The notes under the pieces are model-generated. The model made no database searches. It was not told where the DNA came from and worked only from the letters and a program-made list of their open reading frames with translations. A DNA stretch of 64,000 nucleotides from Piper betle (Eukaryota > Streptophyta > Magnoliopsida > Piperales > Piperaceae), in the NCBI GenBank assembly GCA_033002965.1, contig JAURVB010009077.1:62001-126000 (forward strand), given 5' to 3'. Position 1 is the stretch's first letter. Each line of letters begins with the position of its first letter. Below, piece by piece: positions 22,610 through 36,614 of this stretch. The translations under genes were made by a program, and so were the position numbers.

Positions 22610-25600
22610 TCAACCAAAGCATAAAAGAAGTAGCGTTTGAGCCTGCTTCCTCAAAAAGCCTGAAGAGGATGCCACCGTGGGTCGCAAAAATGGAGCAAAG
22701 ACGAGAGACTCCACCGCCATGAGCTTGATCAAAATGTTGAGAGAAGGACCAGAGGTGTCCTTGAGCGGGTCACCAATTGTATCACCGATAACTGCCGCCT
22801 TGTGAGGGTCAGAACCTTTTGGCCCGAGGCTTCTTGCATGCACAGAAGCACCGGCCTACCAAATATACAAACACGAGTTAGCTCGAACAGCAAGCTGCAA
22901 GAGTCCTACTAGTGAATAGTATCAGTAATCATGAAAAATACACCAAGACTAGGCTCTTAAACCAAAATGTTGTGCAAGAAGTTTCCGGGAACAGCATCTA
23001 ATCTTACTTGCCAAAATGATGAGAATCAAAACTTTTTAAAGTGATCTTCTCTCTTTTCAAAACAAAAAGAATAAAGGGCAACAAACTAGCTTGGAATTTG
23101 ATCAAAAGTCATATAATTAATGGCATTTTCATCTGGCAGTGGCAACGCATGTTTTACACAACAGAATGATGGAGACGGGTATCTATTCACCAAGGAAAGG
23201 CATCCACGCAGAGAACAGAACATCATCCAAAGGTTGCTGACGGAATACTTTAAGAACAATCAGATATTGTAAAGAAATAACCAAGCAAACATTTGAAAAC
23301 AATAAAAATCCTCAGGCCTAGGAAACCAAAATATGAAATCGACTTGCAGCAGTTATCTTTACCTCAATGTATTTCTTGGCGTTGTCCCATGCACCACCAG
23401 TGTTAGACGCAGATATTGCTATCTAAAACACACAACAAAACATTATAATATTAGAATCATGAATATCATTGAGTAGATAAATACAATAAAAGCATAAAAA
23501 CATTTACAACTACTCACCTGGACGCCAGACACAAGCGAGCCTGCAAGGACACCTGATAAAGTTTCCACACCAAATAGAGTCCCTACAATAAGGGGCGTCA
23601 GCATCACCAGGGCCCCAGGAGGGATCATTTCCTTTATAGATGCATCTGTGGATATCTTAACACAAGTAGCATAGTCAGGCTTTGCAGTGCCTTCCATGAG
23701 ACCTGGAATGGTGTTAAATTGCCTTCTAACTTCTTCCACCATCTTCAAAGCAGCGCTTCCTACACTCTTCATTGTCATAGCTGAAAACCAGTATGGGAGC
23801 ATTGCACCCACGAGCAAGCCAATGAAAACCTTTGGAGACAGTACGTTGACAGATGAAATTGCAGCTCGGCTCACAAAAGCACCAAACAATGCCAAAGACA
23901 CAAGAGCAGCTGATCCAATGGCAAACCCCTAAGACACAAAAGCAATAGCAAAATAGTTATATCTACAAATACAGATGTAAGCAGAAAGCCATCATTTGGC
24001 CAATTTTTACGACAGTAAGAAGTACCTTTCCAATTGCAGCAGTGGTGTTTCCTGCAGCATCAAGTGCATCAGTTCTCTCCCTGATTCTGTGACTCATGCC
24101 AGCCATCTCTGCAATGCCACCAGCATTGTCACTGATAGGACCATAGGCATCAATAGCGAGGCCAGTGGCAATTGTGCTGAGCATTCCCAGAGCAGCTACA
24201 GCGATACCATACATCGCAGCCAGACTAAAGCTAACGTAGATGCTAACAGCTATTGCAAAAATTGGAATGATGACTGATTTGTAGCCGAGAGCAAGTCCAA
24301 ATATAACATTCGTAGCTGCCCCTGTCCTGCAACTATCGGCAACATCCTGCACAGGACTGTACAAAAGTAAAACAGCATCAGTAAAAAATAGTAACCTGGA
24401 TCCAAGTATATACAGTAAACTTACAATGATTACCTGTAAGCGTTACTGGTGTAGTATTCTGTCACAAAGCCAATTATCAAACCCGCCCACAAGCCAACGG
24501 CAACACAGAAAAACAGCTGCCTGCAGTGCAGGTATACAATTATAAGAAGCCAATATAGTTGACATGAAAAAAACTTGTGAAATTATTATCAAGCTTACCA
24601 ATTCTTAACAACCTTTTGAACCCCAAAATTGAATATTGTGAAAGAAGAAGGAAGCCCAACCCAACTAACAATACCTATCCCAATTGTCATAAGTACAGTG
24701 GAAATGATGAGCTGATTCTTTAATGAGGGTTCAATTTCTTTCACAGCCTTGATCTCAAAAAAGTCTGTCGCAAAAAGCGTAGTGATCAAACAAACAATGA
24801 TACCCATGGAACTAATAAGGAGAGGATACATCATGGCAGTCAAGTCGTGGCTCATCCCAAACGAAGATATGGAGGCCACAACAAGTGCTGCACATGAAGA
24901 CTCCGCATATGAGCCAAAAAGATCAGAACCCATCCCAGCAATATCACCAACATTATCACCTACATTGTCTGCAATTACCTGGAATAAGAAGATAAAAATG
25001 AATGCAACTTTAAAGGATAAATAAAACGAAATATAATGAGTATTGAAAATGTGTGACGGCTGAGCATGAGCTTTCTCACTTACAGCTGGGTTCCTTGGAT
25101 CATCCTCAGGAATGTTTCTCTCAACCTTTCCAACAAGGTCAGCACCAACATCTGCAGCTTTAGTGTAGATGCCACCACCAACTCTCCCAAAGAGAGCCAT
25201 CGAAGAACCACCAAGGCCATACCCAGTGATAGACTCAAAAAGGCCCTCCCAGTCATCTCCATAATAGAGTTTGAAGACGTTAATGGCAAGATAAAGAACC
25301 AGAAGCCCGTTTGCAGCAAGAAGGAAACCCATCACTGCTCCCGATCTAAAAGCTGTGATGAAAGCCTTCCCGACACCCTTCCTTGCCTCTAACGTCGTCC
25401 TAGCATTTGCAAAGGTGGCAATTTTCATCCCCAAATATCCTGAAAAGAGTGAAGTGATGGCTCCTAGCAAAAATGATACGGTGCTAAATGCAGCATTAGC
25501 CAATGCCGATTTGCACATCTTGTCCTTGCTGTACGTGCAGGGCTGGCTTTTCGTGCTAAAGCCCTCCACAGAACCAAGGAAAACAAAGATCAGAGCGGCA

Positions 25601-26595
25601 AAGGCGACCATAAAAATCCCCACATATTGGTACTCCGTAAAAAGGAAAGAAGTTGCTCCTGCAGCAAGTTCCATTATATTAGCCGCTTGAAGATTCATAT
25701 ACATTACATCTAGCAAAATCCAGGTAAACTTTTGAAAAGAGAGAGAGTGAGAGAGAGATCATTTTGCAATAGCATGTTGAATTAGAACAAGTAGACGCCC
25801 TACCTCACAAGGCCATTGTTACCAAATATGCAAGTATATTGTCATACAAAGCTAATAACAACGGAGAAAAGTGAAACTTTCAAAAACAACGCACGCACTG
25901 ACTATCAAGCCAACATCATATTTCAAGCTTTTAATCCAATCACAATTGCAGGCAGAAGCATAAACAGGACGCAAGAAATCAAAACACAACAATAAACGGT
26001 TACAATTAAGGCAACGTGAACCATATGTCTGCATAAACAACAATAGAAAAAACGAAATTCAGAACATAACAATCAAAATGAAGAAAACTTCCACCACAAA
26101 AAACAAAATCCTGATTGATTCATCAGTTTATAGAAAGAAACAAAACAAATGTGGCCCTAATCCTGCACTAGTTGCCTCCACCAGTATTTTAATATTCGTC
26201 ATCAAACCAGCAGCAGATGGATCAAAACGATCCGCCCGCACCGACAAACACCCAAGCACAAGATGACAACGAGATCAATAAAAAAACTCCAAAATGAGCT
26301 AGATCTAGGGAGAAACACAAAGAAGCAACAGAGATCTACGACCTTGGGAGATGGCGGTCTGGATCTCGGCGCACTTGACAACAACATTATGATCATTCAA
26401 CCCCTCCTCCTCCTCGATGAGGTAGTCCGAGTACCCATTCTTGCTCTTGCCGCCGGAGCCGCCGGAATCACCGTCGGGGGTGAGCTTGACGCGGGAGACG
26501 AGCAGCCACTGCGCGGCGGCGAACGCGATGCCGACGACCGCGGCGGCGGGGATGATGATCTCGGCGAGGAGGTCGGAGAGGATGGCCGCTCCCAT
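22610..26595 (-). CDS. AVP1: Vacuolar H+-translocating inorganic pyrophosphatase, type I
   Basis: Eight exons with clean borders: 26595-26343, 25659-25084, 24978-24599, 24521-24434, 24356-24026, 23928-23518, 23422-23363 and 22855-22610. The protein hydrolyses PPi to pump protons across the tonoplast. Signature motifs: [20 protein letters not shown] (substrate site), [52 protein letters not shown] and [20 protein letters not shown]. Ala in GNTTAA is the K+-dependent type I signature. Many hydrophobic segments match the 16-helix fold. The N-terminus [20 protein letters not shown] is a normal start. The only defect is at the very end: after [10 protein letters not shown] one base is missing at the A run 22686-22690, giving [11 protein letters not shown]... 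and a late stop at 22610 instead of [12 protein letters not shown]; a second base is short at 22653-22657, where the normal stop should be. Confidence 0.93.
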
Positions 26596-26599
26596 GGCG

Positions 26600-29185
26600 G
26601 CGGCAGACGTCGGCGGTGGCGTTGGGAGGGAAAAGGGGCGGGAGAAATGGGGAAGGAGTGGGGGGTTTGTGTGCGTTTCAAGCAGGGAGGGAATGACTTT
26701 TGGCGGTGGTTGGAATTGGTTGAAATTAGAGGGTGGACCGAAGTTTTTTTACCCGATTGACAGCAGTCATGAGGCTGGGAGATGAGGGGAGCTTTTTTCA
26801 ATGTACGCCGCTCCCTCCCTGCCACGGAGGGTAATCACTTTCTTATTCTTTTTTTTCCCTCTTCTTTTATTTTGTCTTACACACATGATTTTAAGAAGGT
26901 AAATAGAATAGATTGTCGGTGAATTTTATAGATAAAAATTGGTTTTGTTTATTAAATATTATTTTATTAAGCAAGTATTTAATCAACCTGTTAAAATCGC
27001 GTGTTCGTTAAGATAAACACTAATTCAAATATGAGAGTGTCTACATCAATTAAAAAAATACAAAAGTACATGTTAATTGAAACTAATATTTGTTCTTTTA
27101 ATAAGTTAAGTCAATTTGCATGCATCTCCACTCGTTATCCGTACTTCCTATTTATGTAATTGACATTCTAATAAACAAATAATTTATATCAATATTAACA
27201 TATAATTATATAAAGCATACGGTGAAAAAGGCATTCCCAGCTTGAATGGCGGGAATAATTTGATTTTCTGTTTTCTTTTTAATTTATTTTCGATCACAGA
27301 GCATCGCGTGGTGAGCAGCCGCTTCTGCCATTCGCTTTTTGCTTTTCCAATGACTGCGGAATAATTACAACAGTAGATTACAGATTCTCTACACCAATAA
27401 TAGGAATCATTGTCCAATCATGTGTCAATGATAAAGCGACCTTTTTTTATATGCATGCATATGGTGAAAAAGAAAAGACTACGTCTTGTAATTTGTACGT
27501 TAAACAAGTGGGGAGGGGAGCATTACATGTAAATATGATTTTGTTTCGTATGTACGTTTTTCTCTCTCATTTCATTCTCTAATTAAGCACTTGTATAATA
27601 AACATAAACATAAACATATTTTTCATTGACAATTTATGATGCAAGTATATTATGCAACTGCAAACAGTGGTAGTCGATCCAAAGTTTAGGCCATGAAATC
27701 AGATCTCCACACCCGCCAAGCCCCACCGCCACGTGATATTGATTGCCGAGAGCCCATCAGGATGTAAGCAAAGTGGCGGTTTTGTTTTGCTCGGGAGAAA
27801 TAATAACAAAGAAAGTTTGTTTTTTTGCTCTGAAAGAGACGCAGCACCGATTTCTGGATCTTGGCCTTGTCTTACGCCAACCAAAATTATGCATTATTAT
27901 ACGGTGGAACTCGGAAGCTCTGTGTCCATAAAGAGTAGAGTAGAAACAAATTCACAGGTTATTGTCTGCTATTTTACGAAACCATAGTTAGAGGAAGGGT
28001 CGTGTCTCCAATTATAATATGGAAGATATATGATCGATGAACCATCGGATCAGAGAGATGGGGAAGATGGGAAATGTAATGATTTTAATTTGCCAACCAT
28101 TTTGATTAAAATGGTGCTTTCCATGCGGTGGTGGGTTTGTTGTACCTGCATGCGTTGCTTTGTTTGCTAACTCGTTTTAGATCTAGTCAATTTGGGTTAA
28201 TATAGAAGATTGAAGAACTACAAGTTTCATTCTTAATTCATATTATCGGCTAGCTGGTCTGGCTTGAATCAAGGAGGCATATCAAGTGTTCATAATGAAT
28301 GGAACAGCCCCAAGAAGCTGGCAAAATCAATATGGATATATGTTAATTACTTTGGAAATATCTTTATAATCTCTCTCTCTCTCTATATATATATAATGCA
28401 TGTGACTGGCTAGAAAACGTAATAAAGAATAAGGTCCAGACGGGCATATCCACCAGCAGACTATCAGTAGTTCAACATTAGTTGCAGCTATGAATGTCAT
28501 GTGCCCTTATATTTCTTAAGAACATGTTGCTGAATGAAACAAATAAGAAAATCTTTTTAATTGTATCTCAAATATGATTACCAACTTGTACACATGTAGT
28601 ACTTGTTGAGATAATCCCTCTTCCTCATGGCTACATAGCCTCCCGTTAAGGAATGAGAAATCTTTCTCTTTACTACCTAAGGCTTCGATACATTTCGAAA
28701 TTGAGAAATATCGTGGTGGTTGGCAGGTGATCGACAATAGTACATCAAATTCGACAGATAATAATGCATCAATTAGTTCGACGGGTGTTCAACATGATGG
28801 GGGTGGAAGATTTTCCGGGTGCATTTGCACCTCCGTCGACAGCATTGAGCAGGCAGGTAAGTCACTAACACGGATGGGAGAGGGAGTACGCACAAAGCAT
28901 GTTTCACCTAAATATTCGGGTAAAATAAGGGGGTAAAAGCGAAGAAACATTCTGAATCTGTACACATAGACGCAGCATATGAAAGATTAAAAGAATGAGA
29001 TGAATACATGAGATTTCCACACACCAAAACCATAATTCCTGACATCTTCCTTACAGAATTTCTATTTTTCTTACAATTGGGATTCATTTTTTTCTTCTTT
29101 TTCTAATTTGCGGGATCATTTGTAGCACCACTCAAGAGGCACATGCGCAAAGAAAAGAATCACAACTAATCATCACAAGTTAGTG
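26600..29185. other. Upstream region of pyrophosphatase gene and long intergenic stretch
   Basis: 26596-26800 should hold the pyrophosphatase 5' UTR and promoter. Beyond that lies AT-rich DNA with a short (TC)n(TA)n tract near 28372-28396 and no coding segment I can assign. A short Ser/Asn-rich frame at 28727-28936 (+) has no recognisable features. The last few hundred bases are the 3' UTR side of the transporter at 29186. Confidence 0.45.
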
Positions 29186-32053
29186 CTACAATCCAAGCAG
29201 CTTTGAAAACCAATCTGAAAGGTTCACTATGACAAATCCTGCAAATACCTGCAACATAAAGATCATTCCAACACCCATCAACCAAGCATACAAAGACACT
29301 CATGGAAGAACATCACAACGCACACACTGAGAAAAGCATTACCGGAGAATGTAAGAACCCTAGAAGCATACGATGAAAGGCAAGTGAGTAGATGCAACAA
29401 ATTACCTGCGCTGAGCCAAGAATGTAAATAGCAGAATAATGGCGACCATGAATCACCATATCTGCAACCATGGCAAGTGGTATGGTAAGAGACATGCCTA
29501 AGGTAGCCACAAGAGGAGTCGTCCAAACTACACAAAGCGCCCTGCCAACACATACCGTCAAATTCAATAATCTGCTCATGCTAAGCTCCAGAAAGAATTA
29601 GGAAAAAAATATACCAAAAATAGTCTGACAGAACACTTCCAACAAATCCATTTGCAAGAACAATCTCATCCATTCTGGCTGAGTGGGGAATTTTGAACTC
29701 CGGTTCAATTCCCAATGCAGTCAAAGGCCAAACTAAAATCAAAGACAAATAATTCAAAAGAATTATACCTTGCAAGTTGAATAAAAACCCATCATCATGA
29801 TGACTTATCTTGGGTCTTACAACAAAATGACATTTCTCAAACAAATTCTGAATTACCTCTTTAGTAGATAATTTCCTTAAACATGATTTAAGCTGATGAC
29901 GATAACGATGATTCATGTTCCCAACCCCAATTGATTGGGATAAAGGGGAAGATGAATATGATCATGATTGTATTCATTATTGTTATTATTATTTCAGATA
30001 TGTGATCATTTTCGGAGGATCACCTATTATTACACTTGAAAAGTCACAATTTGGAAAACATGATACTTAGGTTGTGCACACAATTGGCATGATCATCAAT
30101 TGGATGAGTAAGAGCCTTACCAAGCCACCAAAGAGCAACCAGAGTAAATAGTCCTATGTATCCAAATAGTTTTTGAACATCCATTCTCTCTCCTTCCGCA
30201 CCAGAAAATTTCTTCAAAAGAACTGATAATTTATTTAAAATTGTAAAACAACTGGCAAATACAAGAGAATTTGTACTGGTCTGTGAGAAAATTTTGTTTG
30301 AAAAACTAACCGGTAAATAGGCCATATGTCATTGCAGACATAAGGCCAAAAAGATCCCCAACTAAAGAACGCTTTCCATTCCTGACAAAGAAATTCCATC
30401 ACATAGTGATAAAAATACAAATTTGAGCAACTCTGTGATGATCTAGGCCATAGGAAAAGGAATACCCAGTAGAGCTGAACTGTGAATCATCATTGGCCCA
30501 AGTTTTTCCCAAAGTTGTCATCACAACACCAGCCATACTAACAAAAACAGCTAACACTTTTGCAATATTAAGAGAATCTTGACCCAGAAATGCTCCGATG
30601 AATAGAGTGAAAAGCCCTGATGTTGAGGATAGCACAGTCGTGCTGGCAACACTAGTTCGTGCAAGTGCTGCATTTGATAGGTACTGCATTACAAAGGAAG
30701 ATATTACCATAAATAATCAAAATGAAAAGAAAAACACTTTTCAAAAGAGTCTAACTATAATAATTACATGCTACTCTTTCTAAATCATAATAAGCATACT
30801 TATGCTTGTTCTGTAAAATTATAACTGTATATTACTTAACGATGCAGGGAAAAAGACCTTCCACAGCCTGTGCATCAAAATCGTATAACAAAATTCCATT
30901 TATTCACCCAATATTAGGGATGGAAAACAACCGAGGGCAACAATTAAGCAACAAATGCACAAGAAAAAAAGGGAAAGAGAGATCTAAAATTAATAATGCT
31001 GACAGAATCTGCAAAACTGACACATCCAACTAAACAATAAGAAACATTAACTGTTTAAACCCAGCCCATAAATTATACTTCCAGAATCCAGAATCGGCAC
31101 TTAGAAATAGAACTAAAAGCAAGAACACACCATATAAAATCACCTCCGTTACAAACCAAATAGGGGCAATATAAAATCCATATATTGCAACTTCCTTTGT
31201 AGAAAGTTCCTTATTTTGCCTTGCTAAGTCTGCATCGTGGGAGATCAATGGTTTCCCCTCTTCCCTTCCAGTAAGATTCGTTTCGCTATCATCTCTGTGT
31301 AGGGAGGTCTGGCTCTCAAGTTCAAAGACCTGCATCCCGCTACACTTGAGATTCGAATCAAGTGCTGACAAGGAATTATCAACATTTTCTTCATTTCCCC
31401 CTTCTTACTAGCTCTTTTGGCAAGTGATTTACATAGCCAATCCTTGAGAAATGCTATAGGGAGATAAACTGCCATAAGAGAAGCACCTAGATAAGTTACC
31501 GCAAACGGCTGCCTGTAGTCCGCGAATATATCCTGCATTGGCAAACAATTTAAAAGATGCAGCACAATGAGTCGCCACAAACAAATTATAAGATGGAAAA
31601 AAACTATTAAAAATAAATAATAATAACAATAATTTAGAAGATGCAACGACATGAGTCACACCAAAACCCAACCATTTAAAAGATGCAACAAAATCAGTCA
31701 CGATATCAGCTTTAAGAATATTCTTAAACACAGGTAACAAACAATTAAAAAATATGAATTAGCAAACGATTCACTACCAAGTAACCAACAATTACACCTC
31801 ACAACTTCCAGATCTAAACCAGACATTTGAATGGAGACGCCAAAACACATAACCAAATGAAAAGACAAACATTTGCTAGCAAGTAACAGCGAATTAACAG
31901 CCAAAAATGAGTCCTTTTCCAAAACAGATTGAATATAAAAATTTGGATTGGAGAAGTCTGGGCCATTACAACCTGGGTGACTTCGGCGGAGCATACCCAT
32001 ATGACCACGACGGCAATAATCAGGAACAAGCCTGCCTTGTACCTCCAACCCAT
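29186..32053 (-). CDS. SLC35F/EamA-family nucleotide-sugar-like transporter
   Basis: Eight exons: 32053-31973, 31532-31144, 30683-30466, 30381-30311, 30222-30121, 29732-29615, 29541-29406 and 29248-29186. The start [20 protein letters not shown] is a first membrane helix. Later blocks are typical of plant SLC35F5-like drug/metabolite transporters: [125 protein letters not shown] and [13 protein letters not shown], ending [12 protein letters not shown]. About ten membrane segments are expected; substrate unknown. In exon 2 the cytoplasmic linker changes frame: a G5 run (31397-31401) needs six to connect RASKKG to NEENVDNS. Everything else is complete, so an uncorrected homopolymer error is as likely as inactivation. 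Confidence 0.87.
29912..29998. repeat. Possible RTE-type LINE 3' tail in an intron
   Basis: The phrase cccaaccccaattgattggg followed by ataaagg and a tail of trinucleotide-like att/tga repeats resembles 3' ends of plant RTE-clade LINEs. It lies inside the transporter intron 29733-30120. This is recognition by eye only. Confidence 0.3.
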
Positions 32054-32349
32054 CACCAAAAACCGAACAAACCAAAAAAATATTGGATGAAAACACAAAA
32101 AACAGATTTACAAAGCCATGGTCCGAAGTTCCGATCGGGCAAATCTTCCTCAGCAACTCGAGGCTTCAAACCGACAAAATGGAGCGGATCGAAACAGCGG
32201 CAAAGCTATCAAACTTGGCAATTGCTTCTACCAGTCCTCGCCGTTTGGAAATTCTGACCCATGTGAAGGCGACGAATCGATTGACCCCGGCAGGAAGTCA
32301 ACGACGAAGCAGGTCCGCCCGAAGACCTCGTCTTTGGCATGTAATTAAA

Positions 32350-34050
32350 CAAATTTAGTTTCTGCTAAAATATTAAATTGTCTTAAGCAATTAGCAATAT
32401 TAATTCTTTGTTAAAAATCGACGGGACCAAACCTGTTTACAACCGTCCACTAGGCTAAATGACCACAATCATTGATCTTTACTGTATAAAAATAGTTTAG
32501 TGCATAATTTCATTCAAAAATAGCTTATAAATTTTCATATAAAATTAAATTGAAAATTTTATAATAATGAGTAATCTGTTCTTAGTGTGCAAACAACTTC
32601 GAATAAATATAACTTGATTTCTAAAAAAACTTGCCCGTAATGAGTTGGTTATTTTTCTTGCACGTTGAATAGTTAGCTATTGGTTTAAATAGTCTGGCCA
32701 ACTTTGTTTATTTTATAAAAATTATTTCCAGTTGGTTAGGATGTATATAATTAATAACATTGCATACCACTTTCGAATCTAGCAATTAATTTTTTGTACT
32801 ATTTTAATTTATATATGTTATTTAGTATAGAATTTTACAAAATTTATTTATTTATACTAAAAATTTAGATATTTTAATCGGTATTTAATAAAATATTAAT
32901 GATAAAATACATTTTTTATTTACTATAATATTTTATTTATTATTTTTAAATATAGTTCAACGCAATTTAACCCACTTAACTAAAATATTTTGCGTATCAC
33001 CTAAAAGTCGGGTATAATCACTTATACGGTATTTAAAACTATATCATATAAATATAATGATAAATTGAAACAAAGATTGATCAAATTGGATCGAGAAATA
33101 TAAATGAGGCGACGTATATAACTATTTTAATAATGTATATATGTTAAATACGCTTTTTTCATTTTAATCATTATTAAATTAAAAATCTGCTTATTTATTA
33201 AAATAAAAAGTATTTATTACATGAGAATGCTTGACACCATTCACATAAATGTGAGCAATATATGTAAATTTAGCCACTAATGTACATCATGTGATTGTAT
33301 TTTTTTAATTTAAATAAAATTATTTTTATTATCATTGTAATCTAAATACAATTATTTTTATCAAGTATTAAATAAATTATATTTTTTTTATATTGTATTT
33401 ATCGGAAATTTGTACGCCCACACCTGCAACCTTATCTTAATTCAAGTCCACAAATGCTACACCCACATTTTCAAGGGTCCTTATTTAAATTTTAATAAAA
33501 AAAAGGCCATAAGAGCAATTTCCGAAAAATAAAGCCCGTGCTCTCACAAGCTTCCTCATCTTCTTCCTCTCGCCGACCTCTGTTAATGGCGGATGATCGG
33601 ATTCGCAACCTTCGAGTTTGATCACTTCTAAAAGCTTTCCCGTGTTTCTGGACTTTTGTCGCAGTTTTCTGATAACGTAGCCCCTAATTGCGCTGCGCTG
33701 CCGAAAGGAGTCGGAAATTTTCAAGGAGGGGCATGGGTTTCCTTACCTTATTGACCCTTCTCCTCATTCGTCTCTCCGGCGAGGGTTTTTGGCCGAGCAG
33801 GTCTTTTATTCTTTCATAGGTATGCTCCATTTTATCTGTTTCCAACTCCTTACCCCTCGGTCTTTGTAGAATGGTATCAAGCGACAAGTGTGACGAAGAA
33901 TTTGAATTTCGCGAGTAGGACTTCAATGTCGGATTTGGATGGAACAAGTGGGCATCTGGTACTAAAGAAAAAAGAAGGTTTTTCTGGGTGTTAGGATTGA
34001 GGTTGAAGGTTACGGAATAGACAAATTGTGGAATTTTTGTGATTTCTCAT
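32350..34050. other. AT-rich intergenic DNA
   Basis: Very AT-rich from about 32350 to 33480, with no gene visible. 33480-33950 is less AT-rich and may be the leader or promoter of the plus-strand OS-9 locus. Short frames on the minus strand here show no recognisable domain. Confidence 0.45.
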
Positions 34051-34054
34051 TGCC

Positions 34055-36614
34055 ATGCATAATCTGTGTCAGGCTGTTTTCAGTTTTCAGATGTTGGTGC
34101 CTTTCTCATGTTTGTTGTTGGATTCAATAGCAGGTGGGACTTTTAGTCGTAGTAATCGGGAGCCAAAGTATAGGATTGAGTTTCATTCATCCGCGTCACC
34201 CTACTCGCCTGTAAGTACGATTTGGAATATATTTACACTAGTCCAATGCTTCGCACCAAATGTATGCTTTGGTTTTAAGAGATGCATTAATGTGGTAGAG
34301 TTTTCTCATCTTTCTCGTCTTTATCTATGTTTAACACAACTCTTGCATTGTCAAATATTGTTTTCTGTTGTTAGTTATGTTTTCGTTGGCAATTTTAGCC
34401 GAACCTATGTATGACAACAATCATATACTTGCATATTTAAACGTGTGCTCTTTATTTTTTTCATACATTTATTGAAATTTTATGTTATTTGTTGGTTATT
34501 GTCTCAATATCAGTCTTGATAGATGTCATGCTGTTATGCAACAGAACTATTTTTCTTATTTCCATATTTTAATTGTGGAGAAAGCCGGGGTTTTCCCGTA
34601 TGTTAAGGAAAAAAATTTTTTTGGGTCCGAGCCTCGGCTATGATTGCTTTGTTTTTATTTTCTTTTCTTTTTTCCCATGTTTATCTTACCTGCTGTTGGA
34701 ACCCCACCAATGGTCTGCCTCCCTCAAGCCTGGATAAGGGAGGAGGGTTGGCATTAGGAAGGGCATCCGGCCATCAAAGTTTTGCCATATGAAATCACAT
34801 GATTCCTAGATTAGGATCCATGCCATCAATTTCTTTTTGGAATAAGGTGGAAGATTAAAAAGAAGGAAGAAAACGGAGATTTTACTTGCTTAAGGATGTA
34901 TAATGGCTGACAAAAAAATTTAATGTATTTGAATATGTAGGAAGAGGACCGGGAGTCTCTGACAATAACTGATACACAAGGGAAAACTTTTATGTTTCCT
35001 GCCAAAAGTTGTGGAAAGTGCAAAGTTGGTCTCACAGCATAACACAAGTCACATGCTCGTGGAATCTGATGGGAAAGCTAACCAAAAGACACCTGATGAA
35101 CTATTGGAAGTGATGCAACATAGATGCTTTCTTCGGGTGAGGACACATCTAGTTGATACTTGGTTCTGTTAGCTTAGTTTTTGTATGTTTTGAATTGAAA
35201 AGTACTTGTTGCAGCAAGAAGGATGGTGGGCTTATGAATTCTGCTATCATAAACAATTGCGCCAGTTTCATGTGGATGTTGACAACAAGGTAGGTTTACG
35301 GCCAACCTCTTCTTAAGTTGTAATGCCGAAATGTACTCACTATGACTTTACAAAAAAGCGCAAAGGTCATGTGTAACGGGTAACTCTTAGGAGACCTATA
35401 TAGACCTCTGAAACGTAGAAGTTCTAGTAGACAAATTGGTCCTATGTAGACATTCATGTAATTGTATTGTATGCTTTGCCGTTCAGGAGAACCTCTAATA
35501 CCATCAAGAAATGTTTTAGTGGAGTGACTAAATGCACTGCAGGTTGTCCAAGAGTTTATATTGGGTAGGTTTGATCCATAGGCAACTGCTGCTTATAAAC
35601 GTGAACTGTCAGATGTATCTACATTAAAAGATCCCCGCTCCAAAGATGCTACTCAAAAGTATGCTAAATTGGCTTTAAGAATCATTGTAGTGATGTTTGT
35701 TTGCAATCAAATTCAGGTTATTGATTTTCCTGTAGGTATCATGCACATCAATACACCAATGGAACCATTTGTGACATCACAGAACATCCACGTGAAACTG
35801 AGGTAAGGTAACCTTGTTTTAGAGTGATATTGTATTGTTTTGATGGTACTTTTATGTCTGTTAGAATAACTTAATCATCTCCTTGATTTATAGGTCAGAT
35901 TTGTATGTTCAGAATCACATAAGATGATTAGTTCTATCAAAGAAATATCCACCTGCAGATATGCTATCATGATTCAAGGGCCTATGCTCTGCAAACATCC
36001 GTAATTTTTTTACTTTACTTGCTTTTCTTAATTTTGATCATCTTGTATTGAATGCACTATTTTGTTGATGACATGTTTGTTATCCATTAGCCAGGCTTAA
36101 TTACTTGCTAAGCATCCTTATCTTTTTGCACTTCCTCTGGAGTGGAAAAAGTGAACCATTTATATTGTTATATTAATAGAGTTTCAATCCTTGAGAGAAA
36201 TTGGCAGGCAATTATAGGATCCATTAATTACTTCTAGCAAAATGTATCTGTAGGATTTGTGTAGAGATTTTCATCATTTCATAAGGTGGATATTAAAAAG
36301 GATTTGTGTGTCATGTATGGGTTCATAAGTGAATCATTATATGAAAAAAGTCAATAATTATTTGAAGTTTTATAGTTCAATAATCGTTTAAGCTTATCAC
36401 GTCACTTTATGTGCTTTGCAGGATGTTTCAAGAAGAGAGACCAATGTGGAACACCATCAATTGTAATGAGATGCACAAAGATGAGAACAAAGGTGTAGAA
36501 ATGAATGATGGCGGACAGGACGAACAGATTACTATGTTAACAGATGCTGAAATGCCTGTCCTATATGACCCAGATAGCTTGCAGCACAAATTCTCTCAAG
36601 TCATGGAAAAGTGA
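34055..36614 (+). pseudogene. OS9: OS-9 / ER-quality-control lectin pseudogene
   Basis: OS-9 is the ER lectin that delivers misfolded glycoproteins to the HRD1 ERAD complex. Exons on the plus strand: about 34055-34212 (MLVPFSCLLLDSIAGGTFS, EPKYRIEFH), 34940-35136 (EEDRESLTITDTQGKTFM, then TPDELLEVMQHRCFLR), 35215-35290 (QEGWWAYEFCYHKQLRQFHV, start of the MRH domain), about 35543-35660 (VVQEFILGRFDP, LSDVSTLKDPRSKDATQK), 35736-35802 (YHAHQYTNGTICDITEHPRE), about 35894-35995 (VRFVCSESHKMISSIKEIST) and 36421-36614 (MFQEERPMWNTINCNE to stop). Defects: two bases are missing near 34994, so FLPKVVESAKL is out of frame after TFM; TAG at 35579-35581 interrupts GRFDP/ATAAYKREL. Both changes precede most of the MRH lectin domain. 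Confidence 0.91.
34695..34795. repeat. Possible RTE-type LINE fragment in an OS-9 intron
   Basis: Contains ggaggagggttggcattagg then aagggcatccggcc, a phrase recurring near the 3' end of RTE-clade non-LTR elements. No coding part is attached. Recognition is by eye. Confidence 0.35.

Noticed and set aside
25022..25083. Uninterrupted reading through the pyrophosphatase intron 2
   Set aside because: The 105-base intron (24979-25083) happens to be open, but donor and acceptor are good and the spliced protein matches the conserved [15 protein letters not shown] junction.
28727..28936. Ser/Asn-rich small frame on the plus strand
   Set aside because: No homology recognised, no promoter or splice context, and length within chance.
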